Shown here one piece after another: positions 26,202-34,063 of a stretch of DNA of 64,000 bases. A program made the position numbers and the translations under genes. This stretch comes from F22 sp963675625 (GTDB taxonomy: Bacteria; Bacteroidota; Bacteroidia; Bacteroidales; Bacteroidaceae): the NCBI GenBank assembly GCA_963675625.1, contig OY776497.1:682001-746000 (forward strand), in the 5' to 3' direction. Every line of letters begins with the position of its first letter. Within the stretch, counting starts at the first letter, position 1. Under the pieces are notes generated by a model. That model did not search any database. It saw nothing but the letters and a program-made list of their open reading frames with translations, and was not told the origin of the DNA.

Positions 26202-27266
26202 ATGAATCAAAACACTTATTGCGTCATTATGGCTGGCGGCATTGGCTCTCGTTTTTGGCCTTTGAGTCGTACAGAACGCCCCAAACAGTTTGTTGATGCA
26301 TTGGGCATTGGAAAAACGTTTATTCAACTCACCTATGAACGATTCAGCTCTTTTATCTCCAATGATCATTTCTTGGTTATGACCGGAGCAGCATATAAGG
26401 ACTTAGTACTTGAGCAACTCCCTATGCTAAAACCAGAACAAGTGCTTTGTGAGCCTATGCGTCGTAATACAGCACCATGTATTGCTTACGCTGCTTACAA
26501 ACTAAAAAGCATGAATCCAGATGCGACTATGGTCGTTACCCCAAGTGACCACTATGTAGAGGACGTGAATACTTTTGAAACTGTTATTCAAGAATCTCTA
26601 GACTACGCGGCACACAATGACTGCTTAATGACTATTGGTATCACTCCTACATTTCCGGCTACAGAATATGGGTATATACAAATTGATGAAACAGATACAC
26701 ATCAGACCTTTAAACGTGTATCTGCATTTAAAGAAAAGCCAGAACTTGAACGAGCCAAAGCCTTTTTAGCAACAGGACATTTCGTATGGAATTCTGGTAT
26801 GTTTGTATGGAGTGCAGATAGTATCTGTAAAAGCCTCAACCAACACTTGCCAGATATCGCAACGCTCTTCGACACAATAAGTGGAGAATATGGAACAGAG
26901 CATGAACAAGCTGCTGTAAATGACGCCTTCGAGAAATCACGTAGTATATCTATTGACTATGGAGTCATGGAACGCGCTGAACTCGTAAAGGTGCGTTGTG
27001 CAGAATTTGGATGGAATGATATTGGTTCTTGGGGAGCCCTATATACCCAACTAAATAAAGATGAGCACAACAATGTGGTAGCTGGTAATGATGTGCTCAT
27101 CACCGACACGCAATCATGCCTCATCAAAAGTATAGTATCTGATAAACGTGTCATCGTAGATGGTGTAGAAAATCTTCTAGTAATAGACACTGACGATGTA
27201 CTTATGATATGTCCTCGCAAAGATGATAATCATGTAAAAGATCTGATTGCTAAAAGCACAAAATAA
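26202..27266 (+). CDS. manC: Mannose-1-phosphate guanylyltransferase
   Basis: A 354-residue nucleotidyltransferase that makes GDP-mannose, precursor of surface glycans and of GDP-fucose. The N-terminal GTP-binding motif is AGGIGSRFWPLSRTERPKQF, and PSDHYV and FKEKPELERA follow as expected. It lacks the C-terminal phosphomannose isomerase domain of the bifunctional form, which explains the shorter length. It is a single-gene unit between its promoter and the strong terminator at 27285-27328. Confidence 0.94.
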   Translation: MNQNTYCVIMAGGIGSRFWPLSRTERPKQFVDALGIGKTFIQLTYERFSSFISNDHFLVMTGAAYKDLVLEQLPMLKPEQVLCEPMRRNTAPCIAYAAYKLKSMNPDATMVVTPSDHYVEDVNTFETVIQESLDYAAHNDCLMTIGITPTFPATEYGYIQIDETDTHQTFKRVSAFKEKPELERAKAFLATGHFVWNSGMFVWSADSICKSLNQHLPDIATLFDTISGEYGTEHEQAAVNDAFEKSRSISIDYGVMERAELVKVRCAEFGWNDIGSWGALYTQLNKDEHNNVVAGNDVLITDTQSCLIKSIVSDKRVIVDGVENLLVIDTDDVLMICPRKDDNHVKDLIAKSTK

Positions 27267-27284
27267 AAAAGAAGCCATTCATTT

Positions 27285-27328
27285 AATAGTATACGGGGTA
27301 CGCATTTTTGCATACCCCGTATACTATT
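27285..27328. terminator. Bidirectional terminator between manC and aminotransferase
   Basis: AATAGTATACGGGGTA and TACCCCGTATACTATT are perfect 16-base inverted copies around a 12-base loop. The leftmost base of the aminotransferase stop codon is the last base of the stem. Confidence 0.85.
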
Positions 27329-27975
27329 TATTGGATAGATGCAACATCTACAGTAGATTCCCCAAGATCTATCATGGCATTTATCAGATGTACTTGATCA
27401 TACTGGTTTATCTGATCAACATAAATATCTTTAACTATAACTTGATGAGATAACAATAGATGCTCTCTTCTAACACCAGCCAACAACGGTTTCTTTGGCG
27501 TATACAACACATCATCTTTCTGAAAGACAATATTACAGTAACTCGTATCGGTAACCAAACCATCTTGAACAATTAAGATATCGTCACAATCAGGTTTTCT
27601 ATTATCGACTAAACGATTAATAGCAGTACGATCCGCAAACTTATGATGATAATCAAGATGGTGTCCATCCATTATCTGAAGACTATTTATCTCACGAATT
27701 GTATAAGGAGTCATTGTCACTTCATGTATGATTATAGGCACTTTTTCATCTTCCACCAGCTCATACAAGACACGACATTTGTAATCCTCATGAGAGATAT
27801 CTGACTCCAGATAATCTTGAATAACCTCATCAAAAATAGCAACTATTTTTTCGGCTATAAGAACAGGTAAACCATAATCACGTGCTGTACAAAACACGCG
27901 GTCTTCATGGAGTTGTAAAAAAGGAGCCTTGCCTTGACGTACCAATATAGTCTCTAACAATAACGGGCTCTTCAT
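27328..27975 (-). CDS. Class IV aminotransferase, probable aminodeoxychorismate lyase
   Basis: A 215-residue fold-type IV PLP protein, shorter than typical PabC or branched-chain aminotransferases (270-300). The likely PLP lysine is in LDYHHKFADR, and the cofactor loop is LVTDTSYCNIVF, where Asp replaces the usual Glu. With pabA and pabB only 2 kb away it is the best candidate for the step releasing 4-aminobenzoate. Its ATG overlaps the nspC stop by one base (TAATG), which implies translational coupling to a polyamine gene instead. The assignment to folate is inferred. Confidence 0.65.
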   Translation of the reverse strand: MKSPLLLETILVRQGKAPFLQLHEDRVFCTARDYGLPVLIAEKIVAIFDEVIQDYLESDISHEDYKCRVLYELVEDEKVPIIIHEVTMTPYTIREINSLQIMDGHHLDYHHKFADRTAINRLVDNRKPDCDDILIVQDGLVTDTSYCNIVFQKDDVLYTPKKPLLAGVRREHLLLSHQVIVKDIYVDQINQYDQVHLINAMIDLGESTVDVASIQ

Positions 27976-29132
27976 TAATCCATCCTATCTTTATAATCAA
28001 AATAGGAAAATTGACGCAATATCTCAGGACTACCATCCAAGTGTTGAATTGCAATTGTAGGATGGCTCACTCCATTAAACATATTGGTCTTCACTGTTGT
28101 ATAATGAATCATATCCTTCAATACGAGTACCTGCCCCACTTGAAGCGGTGCATCAAAAGTCCAATATCCCATATAATCTCCACTCAAACAGCTATTTCCT
28201 CCTAAACGATATGTATTTTCATCCCCTTGACTAGGCAATACATCAACATGTGATGCCCCATCAATTACTGGATGATATGGCATTTCCAAACAATCAGGCA
28301 TATGGCAAGAAAAACTGACATTCATCACTGCCGTTTTGATACCACTATTTTCTACAATATCAACAACTCTTGCTGTCAAATCACCTACTTGCCAAGCAAA
28401 AGCGGAACCTGGTTCTAAAATAACATGCAGATGAGGATAACGGCTCTTGAACCCTTTAAGCACTTTAATAAGATGTTTACGATCATAATCATCTCTGGTC
28501 ATCAAATGACCTCCACCAAGATTGATCCACTTCAACTGATCAAACCATGAACTAAACTTTTCTTCAATATGTTTTAGGGTACGTTCAAACTCATAAGAAC
28601 TGGATTCACATAAAGTATGACAGTGAAAACCATCTATTCCTCTAGGCAAGAAAACTGGTAGTTGATCATGAGTCAAACCAAAACGAGTGCCAGGCGCACA
28701 TGGATTATATATTTCTGTCTCCACTTCCGAATATTCTGGATTGACTCGCAATCCACAACTTACTTCGGCAGCAATTGCTCGCTTAAAATAAAGTTTATAT
28801 TGAGAGAGACTATTAAATGTAATGTGACTACTACAGCGCAACATAGCATCAATCTCTTCATCTACATAAGCAGGTGAATATGTATGGGCTTTTGTTCCAA
28901 ATTCTTCGTAAGACAAACGAGCCTCATTCAAACTACTGGCAGTCGTATAGCAAATATATTCTTTAAATATCGGGAACGTCTTCCACAATGCAAATGCTTT
29001 AAAAGCTAGAATAATCTCTACATCAGCCGTTTTAGCCACATTAGCAATCACAGATAAATTATCGCGAAGTTTAGCTTCATCGAGTATATAACAAGGATTT
29101 GGAAATTGGTTATAATTAATCATAGGCTCCAT
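27975..29132 (-). CDS. nspC: Carboxynorspermidine decarboxylase
   Basis: A 385-residue alanine-racemase-fold PLP decarboxylase that makes spermidine or norspermidine from the carboxy form. The PLP lysine is K45 in ILAFKAFALWK. Family motifs are GLRVNPEYSE, GFHCHTLCES, WINLGGGH, LEPGSAFAW, and the second-subunit active-site pieces SCHMPDCLEMPY and GGNSCLSGDYMG. Start may be 29132 or the ATG at 29123. The partner carboxyspermidine dehydrogenase is not in this window. It has a -7 box at 29181-29188 and is coupled to the class IV aminotransferase downstream. Confidence 0.94.
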   Translation of the reverse strand: MEPMINYNQFPNPCYILDEAKLRDNLSVIANVAKTADVEIILAFKAFALWKTFPIFKEYICYTTASSLNEARLSYEEFGTKAHTYSPAYVDEEIDAMLRCSSHITFNSLSQYKLYFKRAIAAEVSCGLRVNPEYSEVETEIYNPCAPGTRFGLTHDQLPVFLPRGIDGFHCHTLCESSSYEFERTLKHIEEKFSSWFDQLKWINLGGGHLMTRDDYDRKHLIKVLKGFKSRYPHLHVILEPGSAFAWQVGDLTARVVDIVENSGIKTAVMNVSFSCHMPDCLEMPYHPVIDGASHVDVLPSQGDENTYRLGGNSCLSGDYMGYWTFDAPLQVGQVLVLKDMIHYTTVKTNMFNGVSHPTIAIQHLDGSPEILRQFSYFDYKDRMD

Positions 29133-29180
29133 TTTAATATCTTAATTAAATCGTACAATACACCTCTATATTGACACAAA

Positions 29181-29188
29181 CAAAAATA
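29181..29188 (-). promoter_or_regulatory. -7 promoter box of nspC
   Basis: TATTTTTG on the minus strand, 48 bases before the nspC ATG. Confidence 0.5.
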
Positions 29189-29232
29189 CAAAATCTTTTT
29201 ATTTATGCAGTTGGTTTGTACCAAAAAATAAC

Positions 29233-29276
29233 TATATTTGTCGTGCAATATTGTATAAAACGACGAAATACTTTTG
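29233..29276 (+). promoter_or_regulatory. Two -7 boxes before the 95-residue protein
   Basis: TATATTTG at 29233-29240 and TACTTTTG at 29269-29276 both match TAnnTTTG. The second ends only six bases before the ATG at 29283, so use of it would give a leaderless transcript. Confidence 0.5.
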
Positions 29277-29282
29277 TGATCT

Positions 29283-29570
29283 ATGAATCTGATAGATATT
29301 ATTGAGCTAGAAGAACGCAATAAAGAATATAAAAATCGAATATATTTATATTTGAGCGGCAATATTTGGCGTGCGTATGAGCAATCTGCTCGACTACTCA
29401 AAGAACGCATTCCAGAAGCTGCTTCAGGGAAAGATGTTTTTCCTTACTATGAAGTAGAACTCGCAGCTGCATATATTACTCTTGAGCTAATTATTCAAAG
29501 ACTACCAGGCTCACAGCTAATGGTGCGCGATTCATATATAGAAATTCGCCTTGACGAAGAATTTGAATAA
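29283..29570 (+). CDS. Small conserved-looking protein of unknown function
   Basis: A 95-residue protein starting MNLIDIIELEERNKEYKNR, with an aromatic stretch YLYLSGNIWRAYEQSARLL, and a C-terminal part EVELAAAYITLELIIQRLPG ending in acidic residues. It has no signal peptide or membrane segment. It is divergent from nspC, has its own promoter and is followed by a good terminator at 29636, which supports a real gene. The pattern of an aromatic strand followed by a helix recalls a small family I have seen in Bacteroidota, but I cannot name it. Confidence 0.7.
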   Translation: MNLIDIIELEERNKEYKNRIYLYLSGNIWRAYEQSARLLKERIPEAASGKDVFPYYEVELAAAYITLELIIQRLPGSQLMVRDSYIEIRLDEEFE

Positions 29571-29635
29571 AGACTGTTTGCAGAGTATAGATCGTATTTC
29601 AAACAATAAAAACAATAGCAATTTAGCACATATAT

Positions 29636-29668
29636 AAAGGAGTTCCTTATTTAGGGAGCTCCTTTTTT
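29636..29668 (+). terminator. Terminator after the 95-residue gene
   Basis: AAAGGAG pairs with CTCCTTT, extended by TTCC/GGGA, then TTT. It overlaps the 3-prime end of pabA on the other strand. Confidence 0.7.
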
Positions 29669-30267
29669 ATCCACGATTCCAGCATACACATTCCATACTT
29701 GGTCAAAATTGACTCTGGATGAAATTGCACACCATATATTGGATATTCCATGTGTTGTATAGCCATGATATTATTGTCTTCATCATATGCAAGGGCTTCA
29801 AGACTAATAGGCAATGCCTTCTCCTCTATAACCCATGAATGATATCTTGCTATTTCACTATTGACTGGTACACCATTCCACAAGAAAAACGCAGGATCGA
29901 CCAATCGCAACTGACTCATATGCCCATGCTTAGGAGCTTCCATCTGTCTCAACTTCGCCCCAAAGAATGTAGCAATAGCTTGATGTCCAAGACATACACC
30001 TAGGACAGATGGCACATCTTCGCCAACATGCGCATATGCCACGATATCGCCCAACAATTGCATCATACCAGGATATTCAGAGGGCACACCAGCACCAGGT
30101 GAAAATAAAACATGCGAATAGGATAGCAAGCGCTCCTTTTTCCATTCTGAGGTATAGAGATTATCCACTAAACAGACGTCCATACTATCCCCCACAAGGT
30201 GACGTAGATACTCGACCAAGTTATATACAAAGGAATCTCTATTATTAACAACTAATACTCGTTTCAT
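29647..30267 (-). CDS. pabA: Aminodeoxychorismate/anthranilate synthase component II
   Basis: A 206-residue class I glutamine amidotransferase that supplies ammonia to PabB. The catalytic Cys is C92 in LGVCLGHQAIA, and the His-Glu pair lies in QFHPESILT. Start placed at the ATG ending at 30267 (MKRVLVVNNRDSF), where family similarity begins; a longer frame would overlap the pabB start. It is divergent from pabB, which favours a 4-aminobenzoate role over tryptophan. The same subunit type can serve TrpE, so trpG remains possible. Confidence 0.88.
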   Translation of the reverse strand: MKRVLVVNNRDSFVYNLVEYLRHLVGDSMDVCLVDNLYTSEWKKERLLSYSHVLFSPGAGVPSEYPGMMQLLGDIVAYAHVGEDVPSVLGVCLGHQAIATFFGAKLRQMEAPKHGHMSQLRLVDPAFFLWNGVPVNSEIARYHSWVIEEKALPISLEALAYDEDNNIMAIQHMEYPIYGVQFHPESILTKYGMCMLESWIKKELPK

Positions 30268-30272
30268 CGTCG

Positions 30273-30289
30273 CAAAAGTACTATATTTG
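30273..30289. promoter_or_regulatory. Back-to-back -7 boxes of pabA and pabB
   Basis: TACTTTTG on the minus strand (30273-30280) and TATATTTG on the plus strand (30282-30289) are separated by one base. They end five bases before the pabA ATG and four bases before the pabB ATG. Both transcripts are predicted to begin at or within a base or two of the start codon. Confidence 0.6.
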
Positions 30290-30293
30290 TTGC

Positions 30294-31274
30294 ATGTTTT
30301 CAGCAAGCAAAGTCATAAAAAGCCTCAACGAGGCAGGCAAAACGCATACACCTTGTCTTTTCGCATTGGATTACGAAATGGACAGAGGTCTTTTTATTGC
30401 CAATCCATATCAACAAGAGGAGATATTTTTTAGAGTCCCCAATCAGCCCTCACATCTTCCACAGACTTTGTCAATTACCCAACCGTGTACATTAGCTGCC
30501 CATCCAGAGCCTATATCAGACTACACACAACGATTCGAATGCGTGATGAATCACCTCAAGAGAGGGGATTCTTTCTTAACCAATCTGACCATAGAGACTC
30601 CTATCTCGCTGGATTCAGCACATGATCCTATGCACCAAATTGCTCTGCAGAGTCACTCACCATATATGATTTATTGGCCTGATCATTTTGTCTGTTTTTC
30701 ACCAGAACGTTTTATCCAAATAGAGCGAGATCATATAAGTAGCCATCCGATGAAAGGCACAATAGATGCAGCAATACCTCATGCAGCACAACTCATTCTG
30801 AACGATCAAAAAGAGACAGAGGAACATTGCACTATCGTCGATTTTATACGAAGCGACCTGAGTCGTGTGGCCACAAACATCCAAGTACCTCGATTTAGAT
30901 ACATCGATAAAGTATCCACATCTCATGGAGATATTCTTCAAGTGAGCAGTGAAATTACTGGAGATATTTTGGGACCACTCAAAGACAACTTAGGGAACTT
31001 ACTCGAAGAAATACTACCAGCTGGAAGTATTTCAGGAGCCCCAAAGAGAGCAACTTGCTCGGTCATCAAAGAGGCAGAACAGCGAAAACGCGGCTATTAC
31101 TCGGGGATCTTCGGTCTATACAACGGGGACACACTAGATACGGGTGTGATGATTCGGTATATCGAGAGACGCAATAACGCCTATTTTTTTAGCAGTGGAG
31201 GAGGCATCACGATCAACAGTGATTGTCAGAAAGAATATCAAGAGGTTATCCAGAAGATATACCTCCCCAAATAG
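30294..31274 (+). CDS. pabB: Aminodeoxychorismate synthase component I
   Basis: A 326-residue chorismate-binding enzyme that aminates chorismate at C4 for folate synthesis. It holds the C-terminal catalytic domain with HPMKGTIDA, EHCTIVDFIRSDLSRV, LPAGSISGAPKRA and GYYSGIFGLYNGD motifs. The tryptophan-binding N-terminal half of TrpE-type proteins is missing, as is usual for Bacteroidota PabB. The start MFSASKVIKSLNEAGK fits the family even though the promoter leaves almost no leader. A HAD phosphatase follows 41 bases later, likely in the same transcript. Confidence 0.9.
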   Translation: MFSASKVIKSLNEAGKTHTPCLFALDYEMDRGLFIANPYQQEEIFFRVPNQPSHLPQTLSITQPCTLAAHPEPISDYTQRFECVMNHLKRGDSFLTNLTIETPISLDSAHDPMHQIALQSHSPYMIYWPDHFVCFSPERFIQIERDHISSHPMKGTIDAAIPHAAQLILNDQKETEEHCTIVDFIRSDLSRVATNIQVPRFRYIDKVSTSHGDILQVSSEITGDILGPLKDNLGNLLEEILPAGSISGAPKRATCSVIKEAEQRKRGYYSGIFGLYNGDTLDTGVMIRYIERRNNAYFFSSGGGITINSDCQKEYQEVIQKIYLPK

Positions 31275-31315
31275 TAAACAAACAGGATTCAATAGTATTT
31301 TTAAAATAAAAAGGT

Positions 31316-31984
31316 ATGAAAATAAGAAATGCATTTCGTCTTGCAATATTTGATTTGGACGGTACATTAATGAACACCATTTCAGATTTAGCTTGTAGTT
31401 GCAATCACATTCTAAAAAATTTAGGATATCCAACTCACGATGAAAAAGCTTATCTGCGCATGGTGGGCAACGGCATCCCCAAACTTATTGAACGAGCACT
31501 ACCTGAAGAAGAAAGAAACGAAGAAAGAATTAAAGAAGTCACAAACTTATTCATCCCCTATTACAAGGCTCACAGCTGCGATTTGAGCGCTCCTTATCAA
31601 GGCATGACACAAGTATTAGCAACCCTTATTCAACGAGGTTACAAACTAGCCGTAGCAAGCAACAAATTTCAAGGAGGAGTTGATGAGGTAGTAGGTCACT
31701 TCTTTAAAGACATTCCATTTACTATTGCTCTCGGTGCCCGTGAAGGCATCCCTAACAAGCCCAATCCACAAATCGTATATGACGCCATGTCGGCAGCTCA
31801 TGTACACGACAAGGGATTAGTGCTTTATATTGGAGACAGTGATGTGGATATGCTGACAGCCCAAAATGCACAAGTAGCCACTTGCGGGGTTACTTGGGGA
31901 TACAGAAGTGAGGAGGAACTCAACGCTTTCCAACCGACCTATATCATACACGAACCTACAGATATTTTGGACATTCTTCCTTAA
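31316..31984 (+). CDS. HAD-family phosphatase, phosphoglycolate-phosphatase-like
   Basis: A 222-residue HAD hydrolase. Motif I is IFDLDGTLMNT (nucleophile D13, acid D15), motif II lies in LAVASNKF, motif III in NKPNPQIVYD, and motif IV in YIGDSDVDMLTA. The cap domain between motifs I and II is the helical type of Gph/PGMB enzymes. The physiological substrate cannot be told from sequence. It is followed by a strong hairpin terminator. Confidence 0.85.
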   Translation: MKIRNAFRLAIFDLDGTLMNTISDLACSCNHILKNLGYPTHDEKAYLRMVGNGIPKLIERALPEEERNEERIKEVTNLFIPYYKAHSCDLSAPYQGMTQVLATLIQRGYKLAVASNKFQGGVDEVVGHFFKDIPFTIALGAREGIPNKPNPQIVYDAMSAAHVHDKGLVLYIGDSDVDMLTAQNAQVATCGVTWGYRSEEELNAFQPTYIIHEPTDILDILP

Positions 31985-32032
31985 AGATCAACAGGGTATT
32001 GCTCCAGACTAAACTAGACAAAGAATAAAAAT

Positions 32033-32066
32033 AAAGGCATATCAAAATCAATTTTGATATGCCTTT
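32033..32066. terminator. Bidirectional terminator between HAD and map
   Basis: AAAGGCATATCAAAAT and ATTTTGATATGCCTTT are perfect 16-base inverted copies with two bases (CA) between them. T/A-rich flanks serve both convergent genes. Confidence 0.85.
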
Positions 32067-32090
32067 ATTATGTGTAAAAAGAGGATCTAT

Positions 32091-32951
32091 TTACTTTGTT
32101 AAGATCTCATTGCCATCTTCTGTAATCAAGATCATATGTTCCCATTGAGCAGAGAGTTGGTGATCTGCAGTACGGATAGTCCACCCATCATAAGCATCTT
32201 CTGTAATACGAGCTGTGCCCATATTAATCATTGGTTCGATAGTGAACGTCATACCAGGTACAATCAACATACCCGTATCCCAACGGCCATAATGAGCCAC
32301 TTCGGGATCTTCATGAAAACGCAACCCTACACCATGACCAGTCAATTCACGCACGACACCGTATCCTTGTTCTTCGGCAAACTCTTGGATAGCTGCACCA
32401 ATATCTCCAATACGTGCCCAAGGTTGAGCTTCTTCAATACCAATCATTAGAGCTTCATAAGTATCCTCTACCAGCTTACGTGCTTTATCATCTACATTGC
32501 CAATCATAAACATGCGACTAGCATCACTAAAATATCCATCTTTGATAGTAGACACATCAATATTGACAATATCGCCGTCCTTTAATATATCATGCTTTGC
32601 TGGGATGCCATGACAAACCACATCATTGATACTTGTACAGATACTCTTAGGGAAACCATTATAATTCAATGGTGCAGGAATAGCTCCATGATCACCTAAA
32701 AATTCATTGGCCAATTTATCCAATTCATAAGTGCTGACACCTTCTTGTACATGCTCTGTCAACATATCCAATAGAGCGGTATTGATGACTGCACTTTTAC
32801 GAATACCTTCCAATTGTTCTTCAGTACGAAGAATATGACGAGGAGGCACTTTACAACGCATTCTTTTACGTTCTTGTACTTTATTCTCAATATGGTCAGG
32901 ATAGCTATCGGGTGTGAGACGCTTAGGTCCACTTTGTTTATTTTTTTTCAT
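32091..32951 (-). CDS. map: Methionine aminopeptidase type I
   Basis: A 286-residue enzyme that removes N-terminal methionine from new proteins. The five metal ligands are visible as D132 (NIDVST), D143 (FSDASR), H206 (TGHGVG), E239 (TIEPMI) and E271 (WEHMIL). A basic extension of about 40 residues precedes the catalytic domain, as in other Bacteroidota. A -7 box lies 32 bases upstream. Confidence 0.96.
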   Translation of the reverse strand: MKKNKQSGPKRLTPDSYPDHIENKVQERKRMRCKVPPRHILRTEEQLEGIRKSAVINTALLDMLTEHVQEGVSTYELDKLANEFLGDHGAIPAPLNYNGFPKSICTSINDVVCHGIPAKHDILKDGDIVNIDVSTIKDGYFSDASRMFMIGNVDDKARKLVEDTYEALMIGIEEAQPWARIGDIGAAIQEFAEEQGYGVVRELTGHGVGLRFHEDPEVAHYGRWDTGMLIVPGMTFTIEPMINMGTARITEDAYDGWTIRTADHQLSAQWEHMILITEDGNEILTK

Positions 32952-32983
32952 ATCACTAGGACATTATATATTTATATTTCATA

Positions 32984-32991
32984 CAAAGGTA
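32984..32991 (-). promoter_or_regulatory. -7 promoter box of map
   Basis: TACCTTTG on the minus strand, 32 bases before the map ATG. Confidence 0.55.
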
Positions 32992-33035
32992 ATACTTTTT
33001 TCTCGGACAGCATGCGAATACTATAAAAACTAAAA

Positions 33036-33968
33036 CTAAGGATGATACAAACACCCTTGAGTAATAGCACGCTCACGCATGCGCTTCTTGACTTTGTCCA
33101 CAAAAGCATAATTTTTTAATCCCCACTTAGGAGCGATAAGCAAATCTGCTGGAGATTGAGACACAAAACGCTCAACCACCAAATCGGGTCTCAGTCGAGC
33201 TATAAAATCAATCACCAAATCAATATACTCATCCACATCATACAGATGTACAAAATCGGGATTCAACTCCTGTTGACGAGCCATCTTAGTTCCTTTTATT
33301 AATTGCAGTTGATGCAGTTTAATGGTATCCAGTGGCAAATCGGAAAAGATAGATGCTTCGTTCAAAATCTCGTCATGACTTTCACCAGGCAAGCCCAAAA
33401 TCATATGTCCTCCAACTGGGATTCCACGCTGGGCAGTTTGCTGCACAGCCCAAGCACTTTGGGCAAAGGTATGGCCACGATTGATCAATTCGAGTGTCTT
33501 ATCATAACAACTCTCTATCCCATATTCCAACAACACGTAATGGGATTTATGCAAATCTGCAAAATAATCCAATAAGCGTTCATCCACACAGTCTGGACGG
33601 GTACCGATCACAACTCCTACCACATCATCTACCGCAAGAGCTTCTTGATACCGCGCATCAAGCATTTCAATGGTATCATAAGTATTGGTATAGGCTTGAA
33701 AATAGGCCAAATACTTCATCTCTGGGTATTTGTGACTAAAAAAGGCACGCCCTTCTTCCAGTTGTTGGGTGATGCTGCGTGATTCTTGGCAGTACGCTGG
33801 ATTAAATGTTTGATTATTGCAATACGTACATCCCCCCAATCCCACTCGACCATCTCGATTGGGACACGTAAAACCTGCGTGTAAAGATATTTTTTGGACT
33901 TTATAGGGAAACTGTTGCCTCATCCAGGCACTAAAATCTCTAAATAAAGGAAGTTCGGCTTGTTGCAT
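33036..33968 (-). CDS. TIGR01212 (YhcC-like) radical SAM protein
   Basis: A 310-residue radical SAM protein. The cluster cysteines are C35, C47 and C50 (FTCPNRDG ... GGCTYCNN), the unusual spacing that marks the YhcC group. GTRPDCVDE and GGHMILGLPGES follow. Its reaction is unknown; the Elp3-like architecture suggests RNA or protein modification. A -7 box ends four bases before the ATG, so the mRNA is probably leaderless. Confidence 0.88.
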   Translation of the reverse strand: MQQAELPLFRDFSAWMRQQFPYKVQKISLHAGFTCPNRDGRVGLGGCTYCNNQTFNPAYCQESRSITQQLEEGRAFFSHKYPEMKYLAYFQAYTNTYDTIEMLDARYQEALAVDDVVGVVIGTRPDCVDERLLDYFADLHKSHYVLLEYGIESCYDKTLELINRGHTFAQSAWAVQQTAQRGIPVGGHMILGLPGESHDEILNEASIFSDLPLDTIKLHQLQLIKGTKMARQQELNPDFVHLYDVDEYIDLVIDFIARLRPDLVVERFVSQSPADLLIAPKWGLKNYAFVDKVKKRMRERAITQGCLYHP

Positions 33969-33972
33969 AGCA

Positions 33973-33980
33973 CAAAAGTA
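33973..33980 (-). promoter_or_regulatory. -7 promoter box of the YhcC-like gene
   Basis: TACTTTTG on the minus strand with four bases between it and the ATG. Predicts a leaderless message. Confidence 0.5.
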
Positions 33981-34023
33981 AGAAAATAATAATGATAATC
34001 GCCCGAAATAAGCTCATTTTTTG

Positions 34024-34031
34024 TAGTTTTG
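34024..34031 (+). promoter_or_regulatory. -7 promoter box of the DPP IV gene
   Basis: TAGTTTTG on the plus strand, 32 bases before the ATG at 34064. Confidence 0.5.
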
Positions 34032-34063
34032 CAGTTAGTATACATAACCAAAATAGTTAACAT

